In this document: in pieces, positions 1 through 9,001 of the stretch
Layout: each line of letters begins with the position of its first letter
Numbering within the stretch: position 1 is the stretch's first letter
Notes under the pieces: generated by a model
Seen by the model: the letters and a program-made list of their open reading frames with translations, nothing else
The model's database searches: none
Told to the model about the DNA's origin: nothing
Program-made: the position numbers and the translations under genes
NCBI GenBank assembly: GCA_002482885.1
Contig: DLGW01000026.1
Coordinates: 40,042 to 104,041 of the forward strand
From: Flavobacteriaceae bacterium UBA7684
Lineage (GTDB): Bacteria > Bacteroidota > Bacteroidia > Flavobacteriales > Flavobacteriaceae
Length of the DNA: 64,000 bases
Reading direction: 5' to 3'

Positions 1-713
1 GTTGGAACAGAGAATCTTATACGGACTCGGATATTAATTTCAGAGGTAATGATTATGATTTTACACTCTATAATGTTTCTGCTTCAGACAGGCCAAAAGG
101 AATACATATAGATTACATTAATCCTTCCAGAGTAACTATACCCGAAGTAAATTACAAAATTGGTTATTTCATCACTCATAAATATCAGGTATCCATAGGT
201 TTAGATCATATGAAATATGTGATGAATCAAAATCAAACAGTTGAAATGTCGGGTTACATAAACACTCCTGGTTATGAAACAGGAGGTTCCGTTAATCAAC
301 CCAAAACGTTAACTTCAGATTTTTTAATGTTTGAACACACCGACGGTTTAAATTATATAAACACAGAATTAACTAGGTTCGATGATGTTTCTAAATGGAT
401 TGGGAGTGATATCGATAAATTTCAGTTAAATGTACTTGCGGGTGCGGGAATTGGTGTTTTATATCCAAGAACCAATACTACTTTAATGAATAACCAAAGG
501 TATGATGAATTCCATTTAGCTGGTTATGGGGCATCTATTAAAGCAGGATTAAATATCACCTTTTTGAAATACTTTTTTATTCAATCTGAATTAAAAGGAG
601 GTTATATTAATATGCCAGATATCAGAACAACCATGAATTCATCGGATAGAGCTTCACAAAGTTTTTATTTTCTTCAGCGAAATATTTTAATTGGAGGAAT
701 ATTCAGAATTTAA
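1..713 (+). CDS. Outer-membrane beta-barrel protein, 3' part only
   Basis: The reading frame is open from the left edge (frame of base 3), so the gene begins outside the window; the first ATG at 210 is internal. About 236 residues are visible. They alternate hydrophobic and polar residues with many Gly, Tyr, Phe and Asn, and end in a strand finishing IGGIFRI, as expected for a C-terminal strand of an outer-membrane barrel. I do not recognise the precise family. The stop codon overlaps the stop of the convergent dehydrogenase-like gene. Function is unknown; a surface or transport role would be a guess. Confidence 0.6.
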   Translation, partial: WNRESYTDSDINFRGNDYDFTLYNVSASDRPKGIHIDYINPSRVTIPEVNYKIGYFITHKYQVSIGLDHMKYVMNQNQTVEMSGYINTPGYETGGSVNQPKTLTSDFLMFEHTDGLNYINTELTRFDDVSKWIGSDIDKFQLNVLAGAGIGVLYPRTNTTLMNNQRYDEFHLAGYGASIKAGLNITFLKYFFIQSELKGGYINMPDIRTTMNSSDRASQSFYFLQRNILIGGIFRI

Positions 714-1912
714 CTTTCAGTTATATAATCACTTAAATATTTAAAACGGGGCATTAAAGCTCCGTTTTTGGTGATTTGAGCTCTTTCTAAAATCCCATCT
801 TTATCATTATTAAAAAAAGCAGGAATTACATGTTCCATTAACATGTCACTAAAACCTTCGCTAGCATCTTTAGATATTTCGCAAGGCAAATTATTTACCG
901 CCATTACTCCTACCGACGACGGATGAAAGATTTCTACTTCTTTATTTTCTTTCGGATGGTATCCATAAAAAGGTTCTGCAATGGTGGAAGGTCTTAAAGT
1001 GCAAGCAATAGAACCATCGGCATCACAAGAAATATCAGCCACTACTTTTAAAGAACATTTAGCGTCTAAAAGCATTTCACGGGTTAATATAGGTGGGGCA
1101 TCGTGCGGATGAAAGTGACCTGTAATTAAAATATCGGCTACTTTACTATACTTGTCAAAGTCCGAAGTGTACGCATTCCAATTTTTATATAAATCTGATT
1201 TTTCGGCGATACTTCCGTCTGTTCTTTTAAAATAATCTGTACTTTCAATTTGAACAAAAACAGGACAATCGTATTTTTTAGTTAAAAAATCAGCAATACT
1301 AACTTCTTTAATTTTAACGGATTTAAGTAATTCTTTTACACCACTACCTACTCTACCTTTACCTGTAACTACTATTTTTATAGGAGGCAAAAATTGATTT
1401 TTTAAACGCTGAATCATCACATCTTTATCGTGCATATTTTCTGCCTTAGCCAGTTTAAACAATTCATATTTTAAACCAAATAATCTAAAAGCATTATACG
1501 CACCTACCAACCCCGCATACCTTCCAAAACCAATGAGTCTTTTTCCGTGAGCATCGGTAACTGTTTCATAATCATATAAATCTATTCGTTTATCAATAAT
1601 CGCCTGCAGCAAAGGTTGGTTATGAGGCTGTTTTTTGATGGTATGCGAAAAGAAAAAATATTTTTTATTGGGAATCAAATATTCCACAGGAATTTCTTTC
1701 ACTCCAAACAAAACATCACAATCAGTAAGGTCGTCAGTAACTTCAAAGCCCAACTGTTCATATTCGTGGTCTAAATAAAATCGAACCTCTGATTTTTCAA
1801 TCTTTACTGAAATACTAGGGTATTTTTGAGTGAGTAAAACTAATTTTTCGGGCGTAAATACTACCCTTCTGTCTGGTGGAGCAATGCGCTCTTTTATAAT
1901 TCCAATTTTCAT
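710..1912 (-). CDS. Saccharopine dehydrogenase-like / alanine dehydrogenase N-terminal-domain oxidoreductase
   Basis: A protein of 400 residues opening with MKIGIIKERIAPPDRRV, the signature start of the AlaDH/PNT N-terminal fold shared by alanine dehydrogenase and NAD-dependent (lysine-forming) saccharopine dehydrogenase. A Rossmann motif GKGRVG lies near residues 184-189. The late segment STIAEPFYGYHP suits the saccharopine dehydrogenase branch better than alanine dehydrogenase, but the substrate is inferred. I start it at ATG 1912, because an upstream TTG at 1936 lies inside a strong -7 promoter box. It is monocistronic, and its end overlaps the preceding convergent gene by a few bases. Confidence 0.75.
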   Translation of the reverse strand: MKIGIIKERIAPPDRRVVFTPEKLVLLTQKYPSISVKIEKSEVRFYLDHEYEQLGFEVTDDLTDCDVLFGVKEIPVEYLIPNKKYFFFSHTIKKQPHNQPLLQAIIDKRIDLYDYETVTDAHGKRLIGFGRYAGLVGAYNAFRLFGLKYELFKLAKAENMHDKDVMIQRLKNQFLPPIKIVVTGKGRVGSGVKELLKSVKIKEVSIADFLTKKYDCPVFVQIESTDYFKRTDGSIAEKSDLYKNWNAYTSDFDKYSKVADILITGHFHPHDAPPILTREMLLDAKCSLKVVADISCDADGSIACTLRPSTIAEPFYGYHPKENKEVEIFHPSSVGVMAVNNLPCEISKDASEGFSDMLMEHVIPAFFNNDKDGILERAQITKNGALMPRFKYLSDYITES

Positions 1913-1933
1913 AATACCCGTTTCTGTATTTTT

Positions 1934-1964
1934 CAAAAATACTGGTAAAACCTATTTATTCCAA
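1934..1964 (-). promoter_or_regulatory. Bacteroidota-type promoter of the dehydrogenase-like gene
   Basis: On the minus strand TTG (1962-1964), a 20-base spacer and TATTTTTG (1934-1941) match the Bacteroidota consensus TTG-N19/20-TAnnTTTG. Transcription would start near 1927, leaving a short leader before ATG 1912. Confidence 0.6.
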
Positions 1965-2028
1965 TAAATTTTTAATAACTCCGTTGATAATTATGAAATT
2001 TTAGGGAGATTTAATGTCTTTAATTCAA

Positions 2029-2036
2029 TAAATTTG
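2029..2036 (+). promoter_or_regulatory. -7 box upstream of the serine hydrolase gene
   Basis: TAAATTTG is a perfect TAnnTTTG match 23 bases before the proposed TTG start at 2060. No good -33 TTG lies 19-20 bases upstream, so confidence is limited. Confidence 0.4.
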
Positions 2037-2059
2037 AAAAAATCTAAAAACATAACCTC

Positions 2060-3259
2060 TTGAAACAGTTATTGTTAAATCCTTTTTTAGTTTTATTAAC
2101 CCTTATTGCACTATTTAGCTGCGAAAAACAGAAACCTGTTTTGTTGGCTGAAAATAGTCATAAAGCCGTGTCTTCTATTGATCCTGCTATAATTGTAGAG
2201 CCTTATCATTTACATTCAAACAATAATATTTTACTAAAACAAGACATCAATCGCAGTTTAGAAAATTATTATCACTTACATTGGGTAAAAAATAATTTAA
2301 GCGGGAATTTTTTAGTCGCTAAAAACGGAGAAGTACTTTTTGAAAAAGGACAAGGTTTATCAGACAGAATTCAAAAAAAGGCTTTAACCAAACACACGCC
2401 TTTACACATTGCATCGGTAAGTAAAGTTTTAACCTCTACAGCTGTTTTAAAACTGGTAGATGCTCAAAGAATTGATTTAGACCAAAAGGTGGCAGATATT
2501 TTAACCGATTTTCCGTATCCTTTTGTTACCGTTAGAATGTTATTAAATCACCGCAGTGGTTTGCCTCATTACAGTAATTTCACCGCTATTAAAGGGGTTT
2601 GGAACACCAAACAGGTTTTAAAAAATCAAGATGTATTTGACTTGTTAAAAAAACATCAGTTCAAATTAATTTTTATTCCAGATACTCAGTTTAACTACTG
2701 CAATACCAACTATGTATTATTAGCTTTAATTGTAGAAAAAGTCACTGGATTAAATTTTAGAGACGCGATGAAAAAAATGATTTTCGAGCCTTTAAAAATG
2801 GATAACTCTTATATTTTTGATTACGAAAAACACAAGGATACTTGTAGCCAATCGTATGTAAGTACTAAAAAATATGAGTTCAACTATATGGATGATTTAT
2901 ACGGAGATAAAAACGTATACTCCACTCCTAGGGATTTATTAAAATTTGATATGGCGACTTATTCTCCTAAATTCTTAAGTAAAAATTTAAGAGAACAAGT
3001 GTACAGAGGTTACAGCAACGAAATCAAAGGCATTAATAATTATGGTTTAGGCATTAGAATGTCTAATCTATACAACGGTAAAACCATTTACTTTCATAAT
3101 GGGTGGTGGCACGGAAATACGTCTTCTTACACTACTGTAAAACACGACACCGTTACTATTATTGCTTTATCTAATCGTTATACCAAAGTGGTTTATAACG
3201 CCCGTGGTCTTCACCGTTTGTTCGAAGACTACAATACGTACAAAATGTCAGTACGTTAA
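2060..3259 (+). CDS. Serine hydrolase lipoprotein, beta-lactamase (class C/PBP-like) fold
   Basis: The 399-residue protein starts with a lipoprotein signal peptide ending in lipobox LFSC (Cys21), so it is probably anchored in an envelope membrane. The class C beta-lactamase/D-Ala-D-Ala peptidase motifs are visible: SVSK (Ser-x-x-Lys) near residue 118, YCN (Tyr-x-Asn) near residue 213 and HNG near residue 346. Such proteins are usually peptidases or esterases acting on peptidoglycan-related or small substrates, not true antibiotic lactamases; the substrate cannot be told. The start is a TTG codon, chosen because the signal peptide begins there and no in-frame ATG precedes it. It stands alone, followed by the tmRNA promoter. 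Confidence 0.75.
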   Translation: MKQLLLNPFLVLLTLIALFSCEKQKPVLLAENSHKAVSSIDPAIIVEPYHLHSNNNILLKQDINRSLENYYHLHWVKNNLSGNFLVAKNGEVLFEKGQGLSDRIQKKALTKHTPLHIASVSKVLTSTAVLKLVDAQRIDLDQKVADILTDFPYPFVTVRMLLNHRSGLPHYSNFTAIKGVWNTKQVLKNQDVFDLLKKHQFKLIFIPDTQFNYCNTNYVLLALIVEKVTGLNFRDAMKKMIFEPLKMDNSYIFDYEKHKDTCSQSYVSTKKYEFNYMDDLYGDKNVYSTPRDLLKFDMATYSPKFLSKNLREQVYRGYSNEIKGINNYGLGIRMSNLYNGKTIYFHNGWWHGNTSSYTTVKHDTVTIIALSNRYTKVVYNARGLHRLFEDYNTYKMSVR

Positions 3260-3267
3260 AAATAAAA

Positions 3268-3297
3268 TTGATTTTACTACTTTTTGCATTAAATTTG
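3268..3297 (+). promoter_or_regulatory. ssrA promoter
   Basis: TTG (3268-3270), exactly 19 bases, then TAAATTTG (3290-3297): a full match to the Bacteroidota vegetative consensus. The predicted start near 3303 lies just before the mature tmRNA 5' end at 3311. Confidence 0.7.
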
Positions 3298-3310
3298 CAG
3301 TTCCATTTTT

Positions 3311-3705
3311 GGGGTCGACTGGTTTTGACAGCAGGTGGAATTGAAATGTAAGCACGTCGAGCGCTGATACACAGCTCGTAAATATCATGTATTAAACCTT
3401 TTAAACGGCGAAAATAATTACGCTCTTGCTGCATAATCTGAATTCATAGTAAGATTAGCCTCGTTCCTACCAGGTAGGAAAGCGAGATTCTCTACGAAAG
3501 CCCTGATTTATGGCGTTCGATTTTAGGGAACCGTAAAATAAATCTAGGTAAAATACCGCTTTGATGTTTTATCGAAATTTAAGAAGCTAAGCTTTGGACG
3601 GGTGTTCCTGACCAAACCCAAAGTCGAAAATTCATTTAGGAAATAAACGTGTAGAAAGCCTTTTGGTTGCTTGTTTGGACCCGAGTTCGATTCTCGGCGA
3701 CTCCA
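3311..3705 (+). ncRNA. ssrA: Transfer-messenger RNA (tmRNA)
   Basis: The 5' end GGGGUCG pairs over 7 bp with CGACUCC near 3698-3704 to form the tRNA-like acceptor stem, and the 3' end has a TTCGATTC T-loop. The 5' sequence GGGGTCGACTGGTTTTGACA is typical of one-piece tmRNA. The reading frame at 3407-3436 encodes GENNYALAA followed by TAA, the tag form known from flavobacteria; with the charged alanine the added peptide is A-GENNYALAA. The 3' CCA is not encoded (discriminator A, then CAA). It rescues stalled ribosomes with SmpB and marks the product for proteolysis. A terminator follows. Confidence 0.97.
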
Positions 3706-3716
3706 CAAAATATAAT

Positions 3717-3745
3717 AACCGCTTGATGATTCAGGCGGTTTTTTT
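3717..3745 (+). terminator. Intrinsic terminator of ssrA
   Basis: AACCGC (3717-3722) pairs with GCGGTT (3735-3740) around a 12-base loop, followed by a T run. Confidence 0.8.
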
Positions 3746-3787
3746 ATGAAATTCTCGCTGCCCTAAAGACTATTTGGGCGTGTCCCA

Positions 3788-3838
3788 CGAGCGTCTAACT
3801 CGTATCCCGTTTGAGTTATTCCCGTAATGTGGTCACCA
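3788..3838. repeat. Left copy of a 51-base imperfect direct repeat flanking the toxin-antitoxin pair
   Basis: Aligned by eye without gaps, this segment matches 4626-4676 at about 43 of 51 positions, including CTCGTATCCC, TTTGAGT and ATGTGGTCACCA. It lies between the tmRNA terminator and the toxin promoter and encodes nothing obvious. Confidence 0.7.
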
Positions 3839-3880
3839 GCAAAAAAGAGTCATCGTTGGATAAAATTCCTTGATATTAAT

Positions 3881-3911
3881 TTGGAAAATGTTATCTTATT
3901 AGATAACTTTG
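3881..3911 (+). promoter_or_regulatory. Toxin-antitoxin promoter with overlapping operator
   Basis: TTG (3881-3883), 20 bases, then TAACTTTG (3904-3911) forms a Bacteroidota promoter. A perfect inverted repeat GTTATCT-TATT-AGATAAC (3890-3907) lies in the spacer and runs into the -7 box. This is the expected layout for autorepression by the HTH antitoxin. Transcription from about 3917 means the toxin must start at 3932, not at the upstream in-frame ATG 3827. Confidence 0.65.
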
Positions 3912-3931
3912 TTTGGTATTTAAAATCTGTG

Positions 3932-4285
3932 ATGGAGGAGAAATTTATTCGAGATATTTTTTACTTTGAAGACTATTACCTTGAATTTTACGAGGGACTG
4001 AAACCAGCAGTAAAAAAGAAATTTAACTGGACTTTACAATTAATAGCGACTATAGATAAAGTTCCTGAAAAATATTTTAAACATATTACAGGTTCTTCTG
4101 GAATTTTTGAGGTTCGTGTTGAAGTTGGTTCTGACATTTTTAGAGTGTTCAGTTTTTTTGACAAAGGAAAACTTATCATTCTTGTGAACGGATTTCAAAA
4201 GAAAACTCAAAAGACTCCAAAGAACGAAATTGAATTGGCTGAAAAACTTAAAAAACAATATTTCGATGGAAAAGACGACAAATAA
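3932..4285 (+). CDS. HigB/Gp49-like (RelE/ParE superfamily) toxin
   Basis: A 117-residue protein beginning MEEKFIRDIFYFEDYYLEFY. The second half (IFEVRVEVGSDIFRVF, then LIILVNGFQKKTQKTP and a Lys-rich helix) is typical of the phage Gp49/HigB toxin family, which cleaves mRNA in association with the ribosome. The next gene, an XRE antitoxin, overlaps its end by 20 bases, the toxin-first order of HigBA systems. I chose the 3932 start because the promoter and operator lie inside the longer frame that opens at 3827. Activity has not been shown; the call rests on family resemblance and gene order. Confidence 0.82.
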   Translation: MEEKFIRDIFYFEDYYLEFYEGLKPAVKKKFNWTLQLIATIDKVPEKYFKHITGSSGIFEVRVEVGSDIFRVFSFFDKGKLIILVNGFQKKTQKTPKNEIELAEKLKKQYFDGKDDK

Positions 4286-4571
4286 ATTAACTTCATTTTC
4301 TTCTCATTTAGACAAAGAGTATGGTGTTAAAGGCTCTCCTACCAGAGAAGCTTATGAACAAGAATTTGAGACATTTAAACTTGGTGCGATGCTTCAAGAG
4401 TTACGTAAAGAAAAAGGCTTAACCCAAGAGCAACTGGCTGAAAAATGTGGTACGACTAAAAATTACATTTCCAGAATTGAAAATAATTCAAGCGATATCC
4501 GCCTCTCAACACTCATGAGAATTATACAGGTCGGACTTGGTGGACACTTAAATCTGAATGTGAGTTTGTAA
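4266..4571 (+). CDS. XRE-family antitoxin (HigA-like)
   Basis: This 101-residue protein has a helix-turn-helix at about residues 40-90: LRKEKGLTQEQLAEKCGTT, then KNYISRIENN. The N-terminal 35 residues are polar and variable, as expected for a toxin-binding extension. It starts inside the toxin gene (20-base overlap), implying translational coupling. It is likely to neutralise the toxin and, with it, repress the shared promoter by binding the inverted repeat at 3890-3907. A start at 4230 would give 12 more residues but lies deeper inside the toxin gene and seems less likely. Confidence 0.82.
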   Translation: MEKTTNKLTSFSSHLDKEYGVKGSPTREAYEQEFETFKLGAMLQELRKEKGLTQEQLAEKCGTTKNYISRIENNSSDIRLSTLMRIIQVGLGGHLNLNVSL

Positions 4572-4817
4572 AAATTAGTACCTCACGCGATGAGTCGGAT
4601 TTGAAATCCGACCGCTTTGTTGGTGCGAGCGTTTCTCTCGTATCCCATTTGAGTGTTTCCCATCATGTGGTCACCAAAATGATGCTGGCGCCAACGGAAA
4701 GTAAAACCAAATAAACCTGACACGAGCGATAGCGAACAGGCGAAGCAAACTAATACCCCGTGTGAAGGATGGTAGCCAGCTACCATTGTAGCGCGGAGAG
4801 CCTGACAGCTAAAAATC
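4572..4817. other. GC-rich non-coding stretch after the toxin-antitoxin pair
   Basis: About 250 bases visibly richer in G+C than the surroundings, with no credible gene (a 95-codon minus-strand frame here has no domain or coding character). It holds a perfect hairpin GTCGGATTT-G-AAATCCGAC (4594-4612), the right copy of the 51-base repeat, and a palindromic GGTAGC-CA-GCTACC. It resembles the non-coding repeat cassettes scattered between flavobacterial genes; that resemblance is from memory and not tested. Confidence 0.5.
4626..4676. repeat. Right copy of the 51-base imperfect direct repeat
   Basis: Matches 3788-3838 at about 43 of 51 positions in the same orientation; the toxin-antitoxin pair lies between the copies. 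Confidence 0.7.
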
Positions 4818-4860
4818 AAAAGCCCTATGAACGTTTTGCTCATAGGGCTTTTGGTTTTTT
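4818..4860. terminator. Bidirectional intrinsic terminator
   Basis: A 13-bp perfect stem AAAAGCCCTATGA / TCATAGGGCTTTT (4818-4830, 4840-4852) with T runs on both strands. It can end the leftward gyrA-TPR transcript and any rightward transcript from the toxin-antitoxin region. Confidence 0.75.
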
Positions 4861-4898
4861 GGTGGCACACCCGAAGAGTCGGAATATGCTTTTATAAT

Positions 4899-6176
4899 CT
4901 ATTTAGCAAACTTAGCTTTTAAAGCTTTTGCTTTTTCATATTGTCCTAATACAGAATAAATATTCGCTAAGGTCATTCCTGCTTCTGCATTGGAAGGGTT
5001 AACTTCTAATACTTTTTCTAAGTAAGGAATAGTGCTTTTAAAAATATCTTCTCTTTTCTTTTTTAACTCATCATACTTTGCATTATCAGCAGCAGAATTT
5101 CCAAGTTTATTCATTTTTTCTACAATGGCTTTTTCACCATCTAATAAAACACTCGCTAAGTTGATGTAAGCATTTTCTAATTTTGGATTTAATGCAATCG
5201 CTTTTAAGTAATTGGCTTTGGCAGCTTCTAAATCTTTAGCGTTAGCAGAAACTACCCCTAAATTGTAATATAAATCTGCATTATTTGGATCTTTAGTAAC
5301 GGCTTCTTTAATTAAAGCTTGATACTTATCCATTTCTTTAGATTCTAAATACATATTAGCTTCGGTAACTATCAAACTAATATCATCTGGATTTTCTTTA
5401 CGAGCATCATAAATTGCTTTTTTAGCGTTTTCAACATCTCCGTTTTGGTTATATATCAAAGCAATGTTTTTAATGATTTCACCTCGTTTAGATTCTTCTT
5501 TTACGATTTGTGGATTGGTGTGAGAACCTGCTTTTACTGCTAAATCACGTGTAGATTGGTTAAATCCAAAGTTATCTACTTCGTTAGTGGTTTTGTTAAC
5601 CGCAGTATACATTTTTGATTTTCCAGTAAAACCTAACTTAGCTAATTCTTTATAGTATTCTAATGCAGTATTAAAATCTTGCCCTTGAACTGCACTTGAA
5701 GCTGCATAATACAAATGAATGGTATCATTTTTATTCAATAAATAACTGCTGTGTAATTTTTTTGAAGCATCGTCATATTTTTGTTCTTGGTTATCATTAA
5801 CCGCACTACTTAACAAGGCATTACGTAAAGTAAGAATGTTTTCTGCTGATTCTTTGAATAACTTTAATTTTCCCATTTGGGTTTCAATGTCATTCAAAGT
5901 TAAGTAAGCTTTGGAAGCGTTTACCAAATTAGCGGTTTCATCATTTTTCTTTTTAGCTAATTCTAAATGCAATTCTGCTTTAATGTAGTAGTACTTAGCT
6001 TTATCTGCATCTGGAGCGCTTTCAATAACTGAAGATGCTTGTGTTAATGCGGTTTGAGATTCTGCTAAATTTCCTCTTCTTAATTGCTTTTCTGCCTCTT
6101 TAAGCTCTTCTTTTTGAGCAAATGCACTTACCGAAACTAAAGCCGAAGCAGTAAGTATCCAATATTTACTTTTCAT
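4899..6176 (-). CDS. Exported TPR-repeat protein
   Basis: The 425-residue protein has a clear signal peptide (MKSKYWILTASALVSVSAFA, cleavage before QKEE). Several tetratricopeptide repeats follow, the clearest at roughly residues 295-340 (DPNNADLYYNLGVVSANAKD, then ALNPKLENAYINLASVLLD) and 385-420 (NPSNAEAGMTLANIYSVLGQ). It probably works in the periplasm as a binding scaffold; the partner is unknown. It lies 25 bases downstream of gyrA on the same strand and is likely co-transcribed with it. A terminator follows. Confidence 0.8.
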   Translation of the reverse strand: MKSKYWILTASALVSVSAFAQKEELKEAEKQLRRGNLAESQTALTQASSVIESAPDADKAKYYYIKAELHLELAKKKNDETANLVNASKAYLTLNDIETQMGKLKLFKESAENILTLRNALLSSAVNDNQEQKYDDASKKLHSSYLLNKNDTIHLYYAASSAVQGQDFNTALEYYKELAKLGFTGKSKMYTAVNKTTNEVDNFGFNQSTRDLAVKAGSHTNPQIVKEESKRGEIIKNIALIYNQNGDVENAKKAIYDARKENPDDISLIVTEANMYLESKEMDKYQALIKEAVTKDPNNADLYYNLGVVSANAKDLEAAKANYLKAIALNPKLENAYINLASVLLDGEKAIVEKMNKLGNSAADNAKYDELKKKREDIFKSTIPYLEKVLEVNPSNAEAGMTLANIYSVLGQYEKAKALKAKFAK

Positions 6177-6201
6177 TTTATATTTAATTTAGTTAAACTG
6201 T

Positions 6202-8727
6202 TTATTCTTGATTATCTGAATCTGATTCTTGTTCGTCGTCTGTAAGGTCTGCGTTTTCGTCTAAAATATCGGTATCAACACTTTCTTCGTCATCTTTCAT
6301 TACTTTGGTTACCGCAGCAATAGAATCGTTTCCTTTTAAATTGATTAATCGAACTCCTTGTGTAGCTCTTCCCATTACTCTTAAATCCTCTACCGCTAAA
6401 CGAATCGTAATTCCTGATTTGTTTATAATCATTAAATCATCATTATCGGTTACCGAAACTATAGATACTAAATCGCCTGTTTTTTCGGTAATATTTAAGG
6501 TTTTAACTCCTTTACCTCCACGGTTAGTGATTCTATATTCTTCTAAGCTAGAACGTTTTCCGTATCCATTTTCTGAAACCACCAAGATTTCACTTTCCAT
6601 TTCATTAACAGAAACCATTCCAATTACTTCGTCTTTTTCATTTGCTAAAGTAATTCCTCGAACTCCCGAAGCAGTTCTACCCATTGGACGGGTTTTTCCT
6701 TCTTCAAAACGAACTAATTTTCCAGACTTAACAGCAATTAACACTTGGCTTTCACCGTTGGTTAATTTAGCTTCGATTAACTCATCGTCTTCACGAATGG
6801 TTATGGCATTAATACCGTTTTGTCTTGGACGTGAATATTGTTCTAAAGGAGTCTTTTTAACTTGTCCTTGTTTGGTTGCCATAATTACATAATGGCTGTT
6901 GATGTATTCTTCGTCTTTTAAATCTTGAGTACAGATAAATGCTTTTACTTTATCATCATTCTCGATATTTATTAAGTTTTGAATGGCTCTACCTTTGCTG
7001 GTTTTGGTTCCTTCTGGAATTTCATAAACGCGCATCCAATAACATTTTCCTTTTTGTGTAAAGAATAATAAATACTGATGGTTAGTGGCTACAAATAAAT
7101 GTTCTAAGAAATCTTGATCTCTGGTTCCTGCACTTTTTTGTCCAACCCCTCCTCTATTTTGCGTTTTATATTCCGACAAGTTGGTACGTTTAATATAGCC
7201 TGCATGCGAAATGGTAATTACCACACTCTCATCTGCAATTAAGTCTTCGATACTTACATCACCACCTGCATATTCAATAGTTGAGCGTCTTTCGTCTCCG
7301 TATTTTTCTTTAATTTCAGCTAATTCTTCTTTAATTAAGTTCATTCGAAGTTCTTTACTAGCTAGTAATTCTTTCAAATGGGTAATCAACTTCATGATTT
7401 CTTCGTACTCTGCTCTTAGTTTGTCTTGCTCTAGTCCAGTTAACTGTCTTAAACGCATTTCAACAATGGCACGGGCCTGAATGTCTGATAAAGAGAATCT
7501 AGTAATTAATTTTTCTCGTGCTTCTTCGGTATTCGAAGAACCTCTGATGATTTTAATTACTTCATCAATATTATCCGAAGCAATAATTAAACCTTCTAAA
7601 ATATGCGCTCTTTCTTCTGCTTTTCTTAAGTCGAATTGTGCTCTACGAGTAACTACGTCATGACGGTGTTCTACAAAATAATGAATTAAATCTTTCAGAT
7701 TTAACATTTGCGGACGCCCGTTAACTAAAGCAATATTGTTTACACTGAATGAAGATTGTAAGGCTGTAAACTTGTATAAAGTGTTTAAAACTACATTAGG
7801 AACAGCGTCTCTTTTTAAGATGTAAACGATACGCATACCATTTCTATCAGATTCGTCACGAATGTTAGAAATTCCTTCGATTTTCTTTTCGTTAACCAAA
7901 TCAGCAGTACGCTTAATCATCTCTGCCTTATTCACTTGGTAAGGAATTTCGGTAACAATAATCGCTTCTTTTCCTTCTACTTCTTCAAAATTTACTTTAG
8001 CACGAATTACAATTCTGCCTCTACCAGTTTTAAAAGCCTCACGAACACCTTCGTATCCATAAATTACTCCTCCTGTTGGAAAATCAGGCGCTTTTACATA
8101 ATTAATTAATTCGTCTACTTCAATTTCTGGATTATCAATGTAAGCTAATGTTCCATTGATAACCTCGGTTATATTGTGTGGAGGCATATTGGTTGCCATA
8201 CCTACTGCAATACCCGAAGCCCCATTAATTAATAAATTAGGAACTTTGGTAGGCATTACTTTAGGCTCATGCAAGGTATCGTCAAAGTTTAATTGAAAAT
8301 CAACGGTTTCTTTGTCAATATCCGCCATAATGTCTTCGGCGATTTTTTGCATTCTAGCCTCGGTATAACGCATGGCCGCAGGACTATCTCCGTCTACGGA
8401 ACCAAAGTTACCTTGCCCGTCAACTAATAAGTATCTTAAACTCCACTCTTGAGCCATACGCACCATGGCATCGTATACCGAAGTATCTCCGTGTGGATGG
8501 TATTTACCTAAAACTTCCCCGACAATTCTGGCTGATTTTTTATGGGCTCTGTTAGATAAAACTCCTAATTCATACATTCCATAAAGAACCCTTCTGTGTA
8601 CTGGTTTTAAACCATCTCTTACATCGGGTAATGCTCTGGATACAATCACTGACATTGAATAATCAATGTATGATGATTTCATTTCATCTTCAATGTTAAT
8701 AGGAATTATTCTTTCTCCGTCTGACAT
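6202..8727 (-). CDS. gyrA: DNA gyrase subunit A
   Basis: This 841-residue protein is the breakage-reunion subunit of gyrase, which introduces negative supercoils using ATP bound by GyrB. The catalytic tyrosine is Tyr121 in [10 protein letters not shown]. The quinolone-determining region reads [10 protein letters not shown], placing Thr82 and Asp86 at the E. coli Ser83 and Asp87 positions; this is the usual flavobacterial wild type and shows no resistance substitution. The C-terminal domain has beta-pinwheel repeats with a GyrA-box-like NRGGKG, and ends in an acidic tail ([12 protein letters not shown]). The TPR gene follows closely. Confidence 0.97.
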   Translation of the reverse strand: MSDGERIIPINIEDEMKSSYIDYSMSVIVSRALPDVRDGLKPVHRRVLYGMYELGVLSNRAHKKSARIVGEVLGKYHPHGDTSVYDAMVRMAQEWSLRYLLVDGQGNFGSVDGDSPAAMRYTEARMQKIAEDIMADIDKETVDFQLNFDDTLHEPKVMPTKVPNLLINGASGIAVGMATNMPPHNITEVINGTLAYIDNPEIEVDELINYVKAPDFPTGGVIYGYEGVREAFKTGRGRIVIRAKVNFEEVEGKEAIIVTEIPYQVNKAEMIKRTADLVNEKKIEGISNIRDESDRNGMRIVYILKRDAVPNVVLNTLYKFTALQSSFSVNNIALVNGRPQMLNLKDLIHYFVEHRHDVVTRRAQFDLRKAEERAHILEGLIIASDNIDEVIKIIRGSSNTEEAREKLITRFSLSDIQARAIVEMRLRQLTGLEQDKLRAEYEEIMKLITHLKELLASKELRMNLIKEELAEIKEKYGDERRSTIEYAGGDVSIEDLIADESVVITISHAGYIKRTNLSEYKTQNRGGVGQKSAGTRDQDFLEHLFVATNHQYLLFFTQKGKCYWMRVYEIPEGTKTSKGRAIQNLINIENDDKVKAFICTQDLKDEEYINSHYVIMATKQGQVKKTPLEQYSRPRQNGINAITIREDDELIEAKLTNGESQVLIAVKSGKLVRFEEGKTRPMGRTASGVRGITLANEKDEVIGMVSVNEMESEILVVSENGYGKRSSLEEYRITNRGGKGVKTLNITEKTGDLVSIVSVTDNDDLMIINKSGITIRLAVEDLRVMGRATQGVRLINLKGNDSIAAVTKVMKDDEESVDTDILDENADLTDDEQESDSDNQE

Positions 8728-8880
8728 AATTTAATTGTATAATTTTTCGATTACTAACGTGGCAATTTAGGAAAATTCATGGTGATTTTATACCTAGTAT
8801 AGAAGTTTTTTTTAAGAAATTTTGACAATTTTACCGTATAGTTTACAGAAATATTTATCTATAAAATCGCTTCATTAAAA

Positions 8881-8888
8881 CAAATATA
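8881..8888 (-). promoter_or_regulatory. Possible -7 box for gyrA
   Basis: TATATTTG on the minus strand matches TAnnTTTG about 150 bases upstream of gyrA. No proper -33 element is seen, so this is tentative. The rest of the 270-base gap holds only the ppc terminator and AT-rich sequence. Confidence 0.3.
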
Positions 8889-8919
8889 AAACGCTAAAAA
8901 TCAAATAATTATAAAAATA

Positions 8920-8952
8920 AAAAAAGCCATTCTGTAAAGAATGACTTTTTTA
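8920..8952 (-). terminator. Intrinsic terminator after ppc
   Basis: AAAAAGCCATTCT (8921-8933) pairs with AGAATGACTTTTT (8938-8950) with one non-Watson-Crick position; it is followed on the minus strand by a T run. Confidence 0.65.
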
Positions 8953-9001
8953 TAAATTAGAATATTGTTAATAAATAATATTAAACCGTATTTTTTTAAG
9001 A

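Noticed and set aside
3171..3434. 87-codon minus-strand frame over the tmRNA gene
   Set aside because: It lies antisense to ssrA and the end of the serine hydrolase gene and has no domain character.
3827..3931. Extended N-terminus of the toxin from ATG 3827
   Set aside because: It spans the end of the left repeat, the operator and the promoter, so it cannot be translated from the likely transcript.
4583..4870. 95-codon minus-strand frame behind the toxin-antitoxin pair
   Set aside because: It consists of the GC-rich repeat-like stretch and a terminator stem read as protein; composition is not protein-like.
3690..4900. Duplicated tmRNA 3' end as an integration site
   Set aside because: No second copy of the TTCGATTCTCGGCGACTCC region was found downstream, and no integrase gene is present.
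6305..7663. Plus-strand frames of 60-195 codons inside gyrA
   Set aside because: They are antisense shadows of a conserved gene with no motifs of their own.
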